DNA from: Xestospongia muta
Lineage: Eukaryota; Porifera; Demospongiae; Haplosclerida; Petrosiidae
Assembly: GCA_963693285.1 (NCBI GenBank)
Contig: OY848917.1
Coordinates: 11,284,192-11,348,191, forward strand
DNA: 64,000 nucleotides
Direction of reading: 5' to 3'
The position numbers and the translations under genes are program-made. Under the pieces are notes generated by a model, which was given only the letters and a program-made list of their open reading frames with translations, ran no database searches and was not told where the DNA came from. This document shows, piece by piece, positions 22,928 to 34,969 of the stretch (positions are counted from its first letter, which is position 1; each line of letters opens with the position of its first letter).

Positions 22928-23170
22928 ACGTGATGAGGTCTGGAGCATTGTGGTCACAGTTTAATAATGACAATGATTTCCCAGAAGCTCAAACCCAGTA
23001 CACCTGGTTTGAAGTTAGGGCAAAGTTCTAGCCAGGATTATCTTGTCTTCGGAAGATGGTTACCAAGCCACGGTGGCGGTCTAGTTAGCAATAGCAGGGA
23101 ATCCTGGAGCCTAAGTGGAAGCCTCAGTGGATGTGAGTCACGAAAGATCGTTTGGGCAACACAACATTTT
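22928..23170 (+). repeat. Dispersed repeat, inverted copy of 2545-2782
   Basis: From ggtctggagcattgtgg to gatcgtttgggcaacacaac, it matches the reverse complement of 2545-2782. Like the foldback element, it lies in intron 1 of the truncated OSCP copy. Confidence 0.75.
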
Positions 23171-24865
23171 TTAATTTTTTTATTCAATAAAAACACATAA
23201 CACTACAATTGTAATAAATCCATCATATATACATTACCTATAAAATACATGGTACAAAATGAGTGGAATATTTATTATTGTATTTATAATACGAACCATT
23301 TCATTTACATCATGAAAATGAATGTATTCAATAGATTAACGCTGTGATTAGAGAGAATCAGTATGAAAGTGTATATCAATCACTTTAGAATTTACAGTAC
23401 ATTCAGTTATGTGTGACTTGTTCTTTTATTCATTTGGACTAGCTCAATGAGATGTCTGAGTACAACATTACCAAAAGGAGCAGCTCCACAACAGTGTTAA
23501 CGTAATTGTCTAAAATGTCTGTGATCATTGGTATAATATTGGTCAACATTTTCATGAGCAATCATCTCAATGAAGAGTATTTAATTTGGTTCTGCTAATA
23601 AGTAATTACACGCAGTAGGTGGTCTTGCTTTCAAGCCAGCAACTTTATCTAGTTTATGTAAATTGCCAAAATTATTATAATTAGATTCTACCCTAAAATT
23701 GAATAAACCTTATATTAATAGCATTACCAGACATACAGAGGTATGCATATAAGACAACTTTTTGCAAAACACCAAATCACTATTAGTAGTTAAATGGCAC
23801 ATGGTCATTTGATTTTGATTTTCCAACAAACAAATGACATCCATTGTGATTTAGTGACTAGTATGTACAATATTTATCATTTATATTATAGGCTCCAATT
23901 CAAGTGTATGGATTAGAAGGTAGATATGTTCATGCTTTGTTTTCAGCTGCCTGTATGAAAGGATCTTTAGAGAAAGTTGAAGAGGAACTAAAAGACACTG
24001 AGGTAAGTAATAGTTATTAATATAACTCCTATTGTAACTGCTAATGTATAATTTATAGTGAAGTACATGTTTAGTGTATATGTATATATACTGGTTTATC
24101 CAATTGTTGTTTTAAAATAATAGCTTTCTTTTTATAGAAATTGATGCAAGATTTACCAGCTCTCTCTCTGATTTTATTAATAACCCTACAGTTAGAAAAC
24201 AACAGAAACAAAGAGAGAATAGCTAGTCACTGGTGTCAATGGGCAAGAATTACTATTACCATAACACGTGACCATGTCTGTATCCCAAATTAATTGACTG
24301 GAATTACTAGATCTAAAATGAAACAAATATTAAAATATTTATTTTGCCACTAAAAATTTTATACTCATTAATAATAATTTTTGAGGTGATCGTAATTATT
24401 GTAACTGTTAAATCACAATATAGCCTGGGTACAAGGCTACCTTGTATGCACCTACGCACAGCAAGGTTAATAAAGGCAATTATTTAATAATTATAATTAA
24501 AACTCATTTTTATCTCCTTTAGTTTTTTGTAATAGCTACAATTTGATGATAACTGTCAGGATATATATACATCCATATTGACAGGAGCATAAGCTTAAAA
24601 TACTAATGACAAGTTATAACACAATAATTTTGTTAGGACATTGTTACATTAAAAGCATACATCCTACAAGGTCTTTGTCTTTCCTGTAAGCATATGACAT
24701 GCAACATGAGAAAACAAAGGGACTTTCCCTCTAATATTATGGCTTCTCTCCTTACAATGGAATGTTGAACTGCCAACATGATTAACATTGCTTAACAGTA
24801 ACTATATAGAAAAGTACTTTTACCATTATTATATTTAACTAAAATAATCCTTATCTTTTTATTAG

Positions 24866-25380
24866 AAGTATCTGTGGATGAATCAGCTCTGAAAATAAGC
24901 AATGTTATGAGTGTATAAAATGAGGTAGGGATGATACATGTATAGATTGCTATATAATATTTATAATTAAGAAATTGAACGACATAATAATTTCTATAAA
25001 TTTTGCTTCTTTATTAGATGCTGAATCAGTAATTAACACAGTTAGCTCAAATCTACCAGATGGACCTCTTAGTAAGTGACATATTACAATAAGAATTAAT
25101 GATATGAAAACAATTTTGTGTATTTTTTATAGATGAATGTCACCTTGTTGCCCTAATAAGGTTTGTAAAACAAATTGAAGACTGGGAAATGTTAGGGGTA
25201 TGTTTGGGTATTAAGAATGCAGTGCTGAAGGACATCAAAAGGAACAACCATCATCAGTCTGGACCTGCTCGTAAAGACATGTTAATGAGATGGTTAGATG
25301 CAGGGGAAGCAACTGGGACAAAAGTTATTGAAGCTCTAAAAGATATGGGTCATCTTCGCATTGCTCACTGGATGTTGTGA
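24866..25380 (+). CDS. Death-domain protein, C-terminal exons (partial gene)
   Basis: Exon 25133-25380 encodes a death-fold domain with phrases usual in sponge members: FVKQIEDWEMLGVCLGI, NNHHQSGPARKDMLMRW, LDAGEATGTKVIEALKDM, ending RIAHWML and a stop. Exon 25018-25071 (DAESVINTVSSNLPDGPL) joins it in phase 1. A further exon 24866-24910 (VSVDESALKISNVM) fits the phase if its donor is ATGA/gtgtat. No upstream exon or start codon was identified, so the N-terminus is missing or lies among the repeats. Death domains mediate homotypic adaptor interactions in apoptosis and innate signalling; the partner cannot be told here. The gene ends 290 bp before the 3' end of NAF1, in convergent orientation. 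Confidence 0.7.
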
Positions 25381-25669
25381 CATTTACTGTGGTTACCTAA
25401 ATTGATAACATGATCTGGAATCTGCATAGTCATATGTTGAGAATACCAACAAATGATAAATGAATCATGATACAAGGAAATGCACCATGTACCTGACCAT
25501 GTATGCATGTAAATGTCATAGTCTTATGTACTAAGGTGAAGTGAATGGTGATAAATCTTATTTTAATATTCAATTTTTGTTATCAGTAATCATTAACAGA
25601 GATAATTACCAATACAAATAACCATCTATTTATAATAATGAAATAATTAGTAATAAATAATTACTTGGT

Positions 25670-28600
25670 TTATGATACATCATCTGACTCTGACAAATTA
25701 TAGGTTGGTTGTCCATGTATTGCTTGTCCAGGGAAGGGTTGGTATTGATATGTAGCATTCCATGGATTAACATAACCTCCATAAGATGAATTCTGTGCTA
25801 CAAATGGTTGTGGTACAAGGACTGGAAGATACTGATAGTTTTGAGGTAAGTAGTGACAAGGGACATGTGAATTATTAATGCTCCATTGATTATAACAAGG
25901 ACTAGAAGACATGCTTGCTTGTGATGAATACACTGAGGGAGAGTGATCTTGAACAATATCTATAGTAAAAGGCAGACATCACTTCAAATCTCATTGATAA
26001 CATGTCATCAATTTCAATATAAAAATGACCTTAATTTATCCTAAAAACTATTACATTGTGTATACATATATAAATACTCAGCACTATGGCTTCTGTGTAG
26101 TGTTAGTATCGGTTTACGAACTGTAATAATATTAATGTTTTGTTTATGTATTTATGTATTATATATAAATGTAACTATACGAGGTCACATGAGAATAGTG
26201 GACCTCGTGTTCTTTGTTTTCTTGTCATGATAATCTTTGGTTAAGAGAGATCCTTCCTAATCGTACATGGTGGCAGTGATGGCTACTTTTCAAGTTACTG
26301 CGCCTGAAAGTTTTGATATACATTATCCAGAAAACTGGCCTAAATGGATCCGCTGTTTCGAAAGATTCAGGCAAACATCTGGCCTGGCTAGCAAGTCAGA
26401 AGAGAACCAAGTAAACACACTCGTGTACTCAATGGGAGACGAAGCAGACGACATTTTAGCTTCTTTTTAAATGACAGAGGAGGAGAAGAAGGTATACGAG
26501 ACGGTCAAGGGAAAATTTGAGTCCTAGTTCATAAAATGCCGAAATGTTATATTTGAACGCATGAAATTCAACAGGAGATACCAGGAACGACACAAGTGCC
26601 CAGCTCTGTGTGCAACTTGCCATAGGTGTCACTGTAAAGGCCATTATCAGGCAGTATGTCCGACATTGACATCACAAATAAAAGAAATACAGACGGACGA
26701 AACAGCAGAGGTAGATACAGCCTTTCTAGCTAGGGGTGGTCCATGAAGGTACTCAAGATGAGCAGGCATGGAGAACACTCGTGTCTCTTAATGGCAGATC
26801 AATGGTATTTAAACTTGACACAGGAGCAGATGTGACTGTGATATCGTCAGCTGATCTTCGTGAATTCAGAAATACAATTGAGTTACAACCTCCAGACAGA
26901 CAACTTTGTGGGCCAAGTTCAGTTGTTTTACCTGTGGCTGGCTGTTTCTCGGGAACACTGCAATATAAAGACAGAATTACAGAGGAGACATCTTATGTTG
27001 TGAAACAGCTTCAGACACCTTTGTTAGGGCGCTGACCTATTACAAGACTTAAGTTAGTCCAACAACTAGATGTTGTTGAGAATGGGACTATAGACCCGAT
27101 GAAAGAGTTTCCAACCCTGTTTTGTGGTTTGGGGAAGTTGGAAGGAGAACATGTTATACAATTAAGAGAGGGTGCACATCCTTATACATTATCAATACCT
27201 CGACGAGTGGCGATACTGTTATTGCCCGAAGTGAAGCAGGAATTACTGAGAATGGAGGAGACGGGAGTCATATCACTTGTCATCGAGCCCACAGACTGGT
27301 GTGCGGGAATGGTAGTAGTCCCCAAAAATTATGGTAGTGTTCGCATTTGTGTGGACATGACCAAACTGAATGAGAATGTGAAAAGAGAACGACACTTATT
27401 GCCATCAGTGGAACAAACACTTGGACAGTTGGGAGGAGCTCGGGTCTTCACAAAACTGGATGCGAATTTGGGGTTTTGGCAAATCCCATTAGACACTAAA
27501 TCATCACTATTGACCACATTTATCACACCCTTTGGAAGGTTTCGCTTCAATCGCCCTTCCTTTGGCATCACCTCAGCACCTGAGCATTTCCAACGTCGCA
27601 TATCAACAATACTGAGTGGTCTAGGAGGAGTGGTATGCCAAGCAGATGACATTTTAATATATGGAAAGTCTTAAGAAGAACATGATCAAAATCTTCGGAA
27701 TGTGCTTCAGAAATTAAGTAGGCTGGACTGACACTAAATAAAGACAAATGTATATTCTCTCAGAGACAGATTAAATTCCTATGACAAGTGATAGACAGTT
27801 CAGGAGTGTCTCCAGACCCAGAGAAAGTACTGGCAGTCCGGAACTTCAAACAACCAACAGACATATCGGAACTACAATGTTTTCTCAGAATCATGAATCA
27901 GCTTAGTAAATTTACAGATAAGTTAGCTGATAGGACTCAACCACTCAGAGAGCTGCTTAACAAACGCAACCAGTGGTACTGGGGACACCAACAATCAAAA
28001 GCATTCCAGGATATAAGACATCTGTTTGCACCACTCCTGTTCTAGCATTATATAATTCAAACCGTCCTACATAACTGTCAGCTGATGTGTATCATTTGGG
28101 CTGGGAGTAGTGCTAACTCAGCAACAACCAGGAGAAGAATACCAACCTGTCGCCTATATCTCAAGAGCATTGTCCCCCACGGAACAACCGTACACTCAGA
28201 TTGAAAAGGAGGCTCTGGCTTTTACCTGGGTGTGTGAACGCCTTTCCGACTATCTCGTAGGACTTCATTTTCACATGGTTACAGACCATAAGCCCTTCAT
28301 TCCGATCCTGAGCACAAAGACTTTGGAGAGTTTGCCATTGTGGGTACAAACATTTAGACGTGGACTAATGAGGTTTAGTTTCACCATCTTGCATGTTCCA
28401 GGAAAGGACTTCACTATAGCAGATGCTCTCTCTTGGGCACCTTATTTGGTAACAACAGAAAGAGATGAGCAATTTCAACAAGAGGTGGAAGTGTTTGTAG
28501 AGCTGGTAATAAGTACACTCCCAGCCACTGAACACAGACTGGTTCAAATTCGACAAAAACAAGAGGAGGATGTAATTTGTAGAAAATTAGCAGAGTTCTG

Positions 28601-31600
28601 TAGGAATGGATGGCCAACAAGGACAAAATGTCCAAGTATGCTCAAACCATACATAACCGTGTCATCAGAACTTTCTGTCAAAGATGGATTATTAATGAGA
28701 GGTAATAGAATAGTCATCCCAGCAGAACTGCAACAAGATATTTTACATCAACTACATGAAGGTCACCAAGGAATCACTAAATGCAGACTACGAACAAGAG
28801 AGTCGGTGTGGTGGCTAAACTTATCAAGTCAGATAGAACATCTTATCTTATCCAAAAGTGTCCAGTGTGCTGCAAAGAACTAGTTCAGAGAATGGAACCC
28901 CTGAAATCAACAGAGTTGCCAAGATACCCATGGAATCAAGTGGACATGGACTTATTCCAGTGGGAAGGTAGGATGTATCTGATAGTAATAGACTATTATT
29001 CTCGTTATATAGAAATTGCTAAACTCAACAACGAATCAGCAGGAGAAGTCATACGTCACATTAAATCAATATTTCCCCGTCATGGCATACCAGAACGTGT
29101 AATATCTGATAATGGACCACAGTTTGTGTCATATCAGTTTAAGGAGTTTGCTAACAAGTATGACTTCATACATCACACCTCCAGCCCATATCATCCACAA
29201 GGGAATGGAGAAGCAGAGAGAGCAGTCAAGACAATCAAAGGATTACTTAAAACCTTTAAGGACCCTTACCTGGCATTGCTAACATATTGCAGTACACCAC
29301 TTCCTGGTATTGGGCATAGTCCAGCAGAACTACTAATGAGTAGGTGGTTACGCACAACACTGCTCCTGACCACTAATCAACTTCAACCGAGAGTCGTCCA
29401 ACACTTAATTATCTCCAATCGAGATAAGCAATACAAACAAAAAAAAAGAAAACTTTGATAGGAGACACGGAGCAAGACCACTGAATACCTTACGTCAGAA
29501 TGATCCTGTTTGAATGGTGGATAGAAATGAAGAAGGATTCATTAAGAAAAGAACAGGAGAAAGGTCATATATGATTCAATCACAGAATGAAGTAACATAC
29601 AATAGGAACAGATACCACCTAAGGCCAATACCAGAACCCACAACAAACCTACAAGAGGAAGATCCAGTAGAGATCAAAAAATATCCAACGGTTGATAGAA
29701 ACACAGGACGTCATCAAGATTTGGAGAGTCAAACAGAAACAGAAAATGACCAGGAACCATTGGAGTGTACTAGGACTGTATCAAGCAGGAGGAGTGGAAG
29801 GGCCTCTTGCCCTCTTATACGATATGTTCCCACTTGGACTTAAAAGGGGGAGATGTAGTGTTAGTATCAGTTTACAAACTGTAATAATATTAATGATGTG
29901 TTTATGTATTTATGTATTATATATAAATGTAACTATACGAGGTCACGTGAGAAAAGTGGACCTCGCGTTCTTTGTTTTCTTGTCATGATAATCTTTGGTT
30001 AAGAGAGATCCTTCCTAGTCATACATTCTGTATCCACAATTATTCTAGTAAACTATGAGCAATGAAAGCCTAATACACCTAGCCTAAATGAACTGTAAAG
30101 GCAAATTCATTGCCATTATTAAATTCAGTTGTAGTTGACATAGTAAGAAGCCATGTACTGCTACTATAGTTACATACAGATAATCAAATTTTATAGCCCA
30201 CGGGTACTTTGTATACTAAACTATACATAAGCTATACACACACAGTATTCCTTAACAAATCTTGACACTTTGTTTGATCTGGATTGTACTGTATATACAT
30301 GTATAGCAGTATACCTGGTGGATAGGGCCAACACTATTTCCTGGTTACCCTACATTTCCTATTGTTGATATCAACTACAAATAATGTGATTGATCATAAC
30401 ATTTTCATTAAAAGTCCATTCAACCATTCCTAGCTTGTTACATTTGATAGGAAAATGTATCCAATCGTACTAAAATATGTAACATTGGTAGCATATCTAA
30501 TTTGTTGTATACCATTCTACTATTTTGGTATTTATATGTAGAGACATACCTATATATGTGTCATATAACATGACCTACCTTGACTGTGAGGTATGATATA
30601 ATTATTGGTAGGTAATCTTGTGGATTGTCTCATATTCCAACATTTCTTTTGGCCTGTAAGTGATAAATGTTATGCAACAGCTTCACTTGAAGAATTACCT
30701 TGTGTCTTTATTTTCTTATTACGACTGGGAGTCCTAAGAAAATGATTAATTACTATATATAAAATGACTGCCTATCTGAATTATCACATGAAATATATGA
30801 ACGCCTTTTATCACATGCTAAGTGATCATGATGAAGTACACAAGTATCAAGCTATTACTAAATATTAGCTATTCTTTACTTTTGTGGTCTAGAGTGACTT
30901 TTTGCTTGTTGTTCTTGTTCATCATCAGAGTATTCTTGAAACTACATAATATTGATATAACATCTCATAGTTTTATTGAACTCACCTCATTTGGTACTTC
31001 ATGATCATGTAGCCATGATGCATCAGATCCTCTCTGTCTAGATGAAGAGAATACTTACAGCTATCAAATCATAAACTAAATACTATATTACCATTTACAT
31101 ACAATGTTGATTCTAATACCTAAGAAGTTACAAAACAAATGTTTTATATGGAAAGCTTCCTTAATGTACTGTAGTTGTTCATGTAGATGGAGTTATGGCT
31201 GGGCTAGCTTAGGTAATATTGAAGCATTAATGAGGAGGCGTGGTGACATATTTAAGATGATGTACCACTAAGTTTCTGCATAAAATGAGACTCTTTTAAC
31301 AGTTTTGGTCATTGAATGCTTTCTGTCATTTTGGATACTACAAAACAAAATTCTATAATATATGAAAAATGGACACAACATTAATGAATAACTTGAATGG
31401 CTATGCCATGCTATGTATATTATAATTGACTCTATCACAACTAGACTATACCTATAGTTAGATATTCATACTAATGATTGTGAATACAACTTGAAAAGCA
31501 AGCCTACTTTAAGGGTTTGATGTAATAGAACAAATATAATTCTCACTTCAATATTTCTTCCATGAAAACATATCGTGTTAATGTGGGATCATTTAGTGCC

Positions 31601-34147
31601 ACAAATACTTCTGTACCAGGCAGTAGACAACTGTCACTATCATCAATAACTCTAACAGAATAGAAAGGACTCTTGACAGGTCCAAATGTTTCGAAAAGCT
31701 ACATAATATAAATTGAAAGAGAGTACATATTCAGTTTGTAAATTAATCATTGACAAACAATTCTGTTCATGTGGCATTGAACATACATGATTGGCTGCAT
31801 GATATTATGAAGCCATAGTAAATCATGACAAGCCATTGAACTCATTGACAAGGTCAAGGTTAATGTGAACAGCCTTTATTTCTTCAAGTGTAATGTAGAG
31901 GAAAAATCTGACAAATGTTTTTGTAATAAGGAGACGGCAAAGTCATTTAGATTAAATGTAATTTACATCAGCATAATATTCCACTCTTGCTAGGTGCATA
32001 TGCTCACATGAGAATAGTTTATATTATAATGACAGTTCATGTCCTAACCTTTCCTACAAAAAGTCTGCTTGAAGACCAGAATATAGTTCCTTCAGCAATC
32101 ACTGGAGTCTTAGGATATGATTCAATCACAGCTATAGGTAAGCAAAGAGACAGTCACCATATGCTGCATTGTAAGTTGCTGATGTGACACAATGTAACAA
32201 AACTTAAATGAAATTAAAAATGTTATTACGACAAGGAAAATTATATTACATTAGAAATAAGCTTCACAAATAAATATTACTAAGAAATTATCAACATAAG
32301 GGTTCTTTAAAATTTAAGCAGATCACAGCATAAACTTAGTAAACAATATTAATATGACATAACATAATGTTGATTATATATTGGTACAAAGCTATGACAA
32401 ATATATAAAGACTACTACACTATATCCAGTAGTTATATAATTATTATAACTGAAGATGATGTGTGATCACAACTAGCTCGAGATACGACATGGAGATACT
32501 AACTGAGTTTCTCAGTAGTGTGTAGAACTTTGCCTATAGTTGTTAGTTCGACATCATCTGGACAGAGAACAGCTGTCTCCTCTTCACGTGGAAGATCCTA
32601 AATAAAATAAGGAAATTGGCTCATAGCAGCTTATCAATCCATTAATCAGATTAATATCTATAAAAGGAGATTTGTAATATGTTAATAATGTTACAATAAT
32701 GACAATATGTCTTCCCAATGCAAACAAACAATATACATTTACATAATTATGTAGGAAACGTAATTACACACCTGGAATTACAAACATACTTTGTTGCAGT
32801 TCACTACTTACACGGTAATCAATCTCTCCTTTTGTCATAGGGTAGCCGTACTTCTTATTTTCAGTTTGTTTGACATCATCATCTTCACCTTCTTCTCTGT
32901 AAATTAAAATACAAGAAAATGACTTTCCCTCCTCTCTCAATACAACAAGTGTGACATTGTGTACACTTACTCTTCAATTCTATTCTTTGCATGTGTGTCT
33001 TCTTCTTCATCACTTGTAGTACCTTCAGAGTCACTGGAACTACTCTCTTCATCTGATCCAAGTTGACGAATTAGATTGAGTCCAGCACTTGGGCTAATTT
33101 GAACACCAGATACTATATTCTAGTAACAGAGCAACCACTCACACATTTAACTTATAAATGAGTTCTAGTAAGATAACTGCTGATCTTAATATACTATCTT
33201 ATAACTAGACACAATATACATATAACTGAGCTATACAACATACCTGTGGTCTTACTTGTGTGAGCACATCAATAGTAGCCATGTCAACTTGGTCAAATGT
33301 TCCAGTGTTAAGTGCTTTCAAAATGGAATCAATCTGCATCATATCAGCATCAATTTGACTAGAACTAACATTACTAGTGCTTGGAATACTAGCATTATAT
33401 GAAGCAGACAATTTTGGAATTAAAGGAGGTGATGGTGTGCATAATATTGGTTTTGGTGGATATATAGATGGTTGCGTTACCATAACATTGCTAGTGTTGT
33501 CAACATTAGATGAGATTGGAGAAGCTAGACCTTCAATTTTATTGGTTATTGTATCAATATCAGTTAATAGATTGTTTCCAGTTGACTCAGGTTGTTGGAA
33601 AGGCTCATTTTTCTGTGCTTTCTCTACAGAACCAGTGTGTGATAATGGTATTATCATAGAGGATGGAGAATATTCACTTGGTGTAGTAAAGGGTGGAATG
33701 ATCTCTTGTGTTGTACTATCAGATGATGGAGTTACAGTAATATTAGTATTAATAGATAAGGAGATAGCTTGATTTAAAGTTTGAGTTACTGTTGTCTCAG
33801 ATAATGTAGACTGGAGGTTTCCTGTTATAGTTGACTCATCAGATAAGTGTAACGAAGATTTTGTAGCCTCTACATAAGTTAATGAGATTAGTGCTTAGGT
33901 GTACAACAAAAATTCATTGTGATGCTACAAACATAAAGTAATAATTTCTAATTCATCTAGTCAAACCTTCCTATTCATACTCAGCATTGTCATTAATATT
34001 AAAGTTAGTTATGATAACCCAAGTAGTGTGAACTACTACCACATATGGTCATAAAACTAACCACACTGTTACTACCAAGATTCATGCCTACATCAATGTA
34101 ATCATTCAACAAAAAGGTTAATATATAATCAAGAGTGTACCTTCCAT
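25670..34147 (-). CDS. NAF1: NAF1, H/ACA ribonucleoprotein assembly factor (12 exons)
   Basis: Exons, 5' to 3' on the minus strand: 34147-34141, 33869-33244, 33119-32971, 32896-32812, 32597-32504, 32131-32049, 31698-31547, 31037-30986, 30941-30880, 30733-30699, 30653-30579, 25959-25670. All phases agree and give 569 aa (human NAF1 is about 494). The first exon codes only ATGGAAG. Exon 2 is a Ser/Thr-rich low-complexity N-terminus. Exon 3 ends in an acidic Ser run (GSDEESSSSDSEGTTSDEEE). The Gar1/NAF1 beta-barrel core spans about residues 285-400 (KGEIDYRDLPREEET, CPDDVELTTIGKVLH, LFVGKLFETFGPVKSPFYSV). GSDASW and QEYSDDEQEQ follow, as in human NAF1. The tail is rich in Pro, Gln and Tyr. NAF1 binds dyskerin in place of GAR1 during nuclear assembly of H/ACA snoRNPs and telomerase RNP. 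The last intron (4.6 kb) holds an antisense retrotransposon. Confidence 0.92.
26091..26095. repeat. Retrotransposon target duplication, left (TTCTG)
   Basis: TTCTG directly before the 5' LTR is repeated at 30026-30030 directly after the 3' LTR; a 5-bp duplication is usual for Ty3/gypsy integrases. Confidence 0.9.
26096..26267 (+). repeat. 5' LTR (172 bp)
   Basis: Starts TGTAGTGTTAGTATC and ends CGTACA, with TG...CA termini. It contains TATATATAAATG as a possible promoter element and a short dyad (CGAGGTCACATG...GTGGACCTCG). Confidence 0.93.
26268..26285 (+). promoter_or_regulatory. Candidate primer binding site
   Basis: TGGTGGCAGTGATGG follows the 5' LTR directly. It starts TGG, as expected for pairing with a tRNA CCA end. 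The tRNA was not identified. Confidence 0.5.
26279..26746 (+). pseudogene. gag remnant with zinc knuckle
   Basis: An ATG at 26279 opens a gag-like stretch (YPENWPKWIRCFERFRQTSG) that stops at 26468-26470. The same frame has another stop near 26525 and then continues with a CCHC knuckle (CHRCHCKGHYQAVC, about 26610-26650). The nonsense codons make this dead. Confidence 0.75.
26736..29843 (+). pseudogene. pol remnant: protease, RT, RNase H, integrase
   Basis: Protease at about 26800 (FKLDTGADVTVIS). Reverse transcriptase 27099-27674 (VFTKLDANLGFWQIPLD; QADD at the usual xxDD position). RNase H 28110-28440 (QIEKEALAFTW, VTDHKPF). Integrase zinc region about 28750-28900 and core 28900-29260 (VDMDLFQW, VISDNGPQFVSYQF, YHPQGNGEAERAVK, giving D, D and E). 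The frame switches at roughly 27040, 27680, 28040 and 28780, with stops between, so no full polyprotein is possible. Order and motifs are those of Ty3/gypsy. Confidence 0.85.
29842..29853 (+). promoter_or_regulatory. Polypurine tract
   Basis: AAAAGGGGGAGA lies directly upstream of the 3' LTR, the expected plus-strand priming site. Confidence 0.85.
29854..30025 (+). repeat. 3' LTR (172 bp)
   Basis: Same length as the 5' LTR, about 9 substitutions, ending CATACA. It is followed by the TTCTG duplication at 30026-30030. Confidence 0.93.
30026..30030. repeat. Retrotransposon target duplication, right (TTCTG)
   Basis: Matches 26091-26095 exactly. Confidence 0.9.
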
Positions 34148-34780
34148 TTTCTGATAATATCTTGCTTCTTGATATCATTAAATACCTACATTTGATAGAC
34201 AATATATTTATTGTACCCGTGATTGGCAAAGGATATTACTCTAGCCTAAATTCATATAGTGATTACAGTGGTTTGTGCTGTTGTTTAAACAGTTTCATAA
34301 TCTTTTTATTGGTAGCATATATTTTACCAAAGATATTGAGATTATGCTTGAACTGTAGGATCTACTTATAGACTAAACGCAGTACCTAAACAAGAATACA
34401 TATCATATTGTGTACAATATTGATCTTACAACCCAATAACACAGAGCAAGATATGGACTTTCTGTAGAGTCAAAACCAGCTACTTTCATAAACATTACAG
34501 TAAAAAGTATGGGCATCGCATTTTGGAAAATTTCCAAAATCATTAAATTATAGCACTAACAAATTCTTACACTACAAAGGGGATCCTAATAAAACGGAAC
34601 AGTTATCCACATACTGGTCCCTAGACATTCTACATTCAACAAGGATAGCATACCTGAGCAAGCAACTGAAGAAGACAACACGTGTAGACAAAACAACCAC
34701 AACTATGTTCAACCACTCCTTTAAGCCACTCCCCTTAATTAATTACAGGGCCTACTGGCTCGTGTATAGTGAGTTACTGT
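34148..34780. other. NAF1 upstream region
   Basis: AT-rich; it presumably holds the NAF1 5' UTR and promoter (minus strand). No TATA box at a convincing distance and no other gene seen. Confidence 0.4.
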
Positions 34781-34969
34781 TGCAACAGGGGTGGTTCTTG
34801 GTATAATTTGACTACGTGACATCATAATGAAATGACACTGTGATGTCATCACATTGATGACATCACGTAAGCCCTAACATTATTAACTCTATGACACATA
34901 GTGATGTCATCATAGGACATGTTGTTACATCATCAGTCAAGTTACACCAAGAAGCACCCTGCAACAGGG
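34781..34969. mobile_element. Small MITE with terminal inverted repeats
   Basis: Termini GGTGGTTCTTGGTATAATTT and, inverted, GGTGCTTCTTGGTGTAACTT flank about 170 bp. A 10-bp direct repeat TGCAACAGGG stands at 34781-34790 and 34960-34969 and overlaps the element ends, so the duplication is 8-10 bp (hAT-like by length). The interior has several TGATGTCATCA-type palindromes and no coding capacity. Confidence 0.7.

Larger units (their letters stand above)
21993..24232 (+). pseudogene. ATP5PO: ATP synthase subunit O (OSCP), truncated and frameshifted copy
   Basis: Exon 1 (21993-22037) starts at a good Kozak site (AACCATGG) and encodes MAACRALSWLRVNHL, a typical mitochondrial targeting start. Exon 2 (23892-24002) encodes APIQVYGLEGRYVHALFSAA and KVEEELKDTE, diagnostic of OSCP, the stator subunit that joins F1 to the peripheral stalk. 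Phases match (0/0). Exon 3 (from 24138) reads as OSCP (IDARFTSSLSDFINNP) only if one base is missing after the splice, and it stops at about 24230. The remaining two thirds of the protein (normally about 200 aa in all) is not found downstream, where a death-domain gene begins. Intron 1 contains several repeats. A functional copy must exist elsewhere. A base-call error in the AAA run could explain the frameshift but not the missing 3' exons. Confidence 0.75.
26096..30025 (+). mobile_element. Ty3/gypsy-like LTR retrotransposon, defective
   Basis: A 3,930-bp element with 172-bp LTRs (about 9 differences, near 95 percent identity), a 5-bp target duplication, a primer-binding-site candidate after the 5' LTR and a purine tract before the 3' LTR. 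The internal order is gag with zinc knuckle, protease, reverse transcriptase, RNase H and integrase, i.e. the Ty3/gypsy order. The frame changes several times and gag has early stops, so it is not autonomous. It lies antisense in the last NAF1 intron. Confidence 0.93.

Noticed and set aside
24421..24480. Possible tRNA-like GC-richer stretch (tagcctgggtacaaggctac)
   Set aside because: No cloverleaf with A and B boxes at correct spacing could be formed by eye. No tRNA or rRNA gene was recognised in the window.
23892..25380. In-frame fusion of the OSCP targeting peptide to the death domain
   Set aside because: OSCP exon 2 ends in phase 0, whereas the visible death-domain exons enter in phase 1, and OSCP exon 3 lies between them.
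33377..33772. Plus-strand 131-codon frame at 33.4-33.8 kb
   Set aside because: It is the antisense of NAF1 exon 2, which fits the minus-strand gene by phase.
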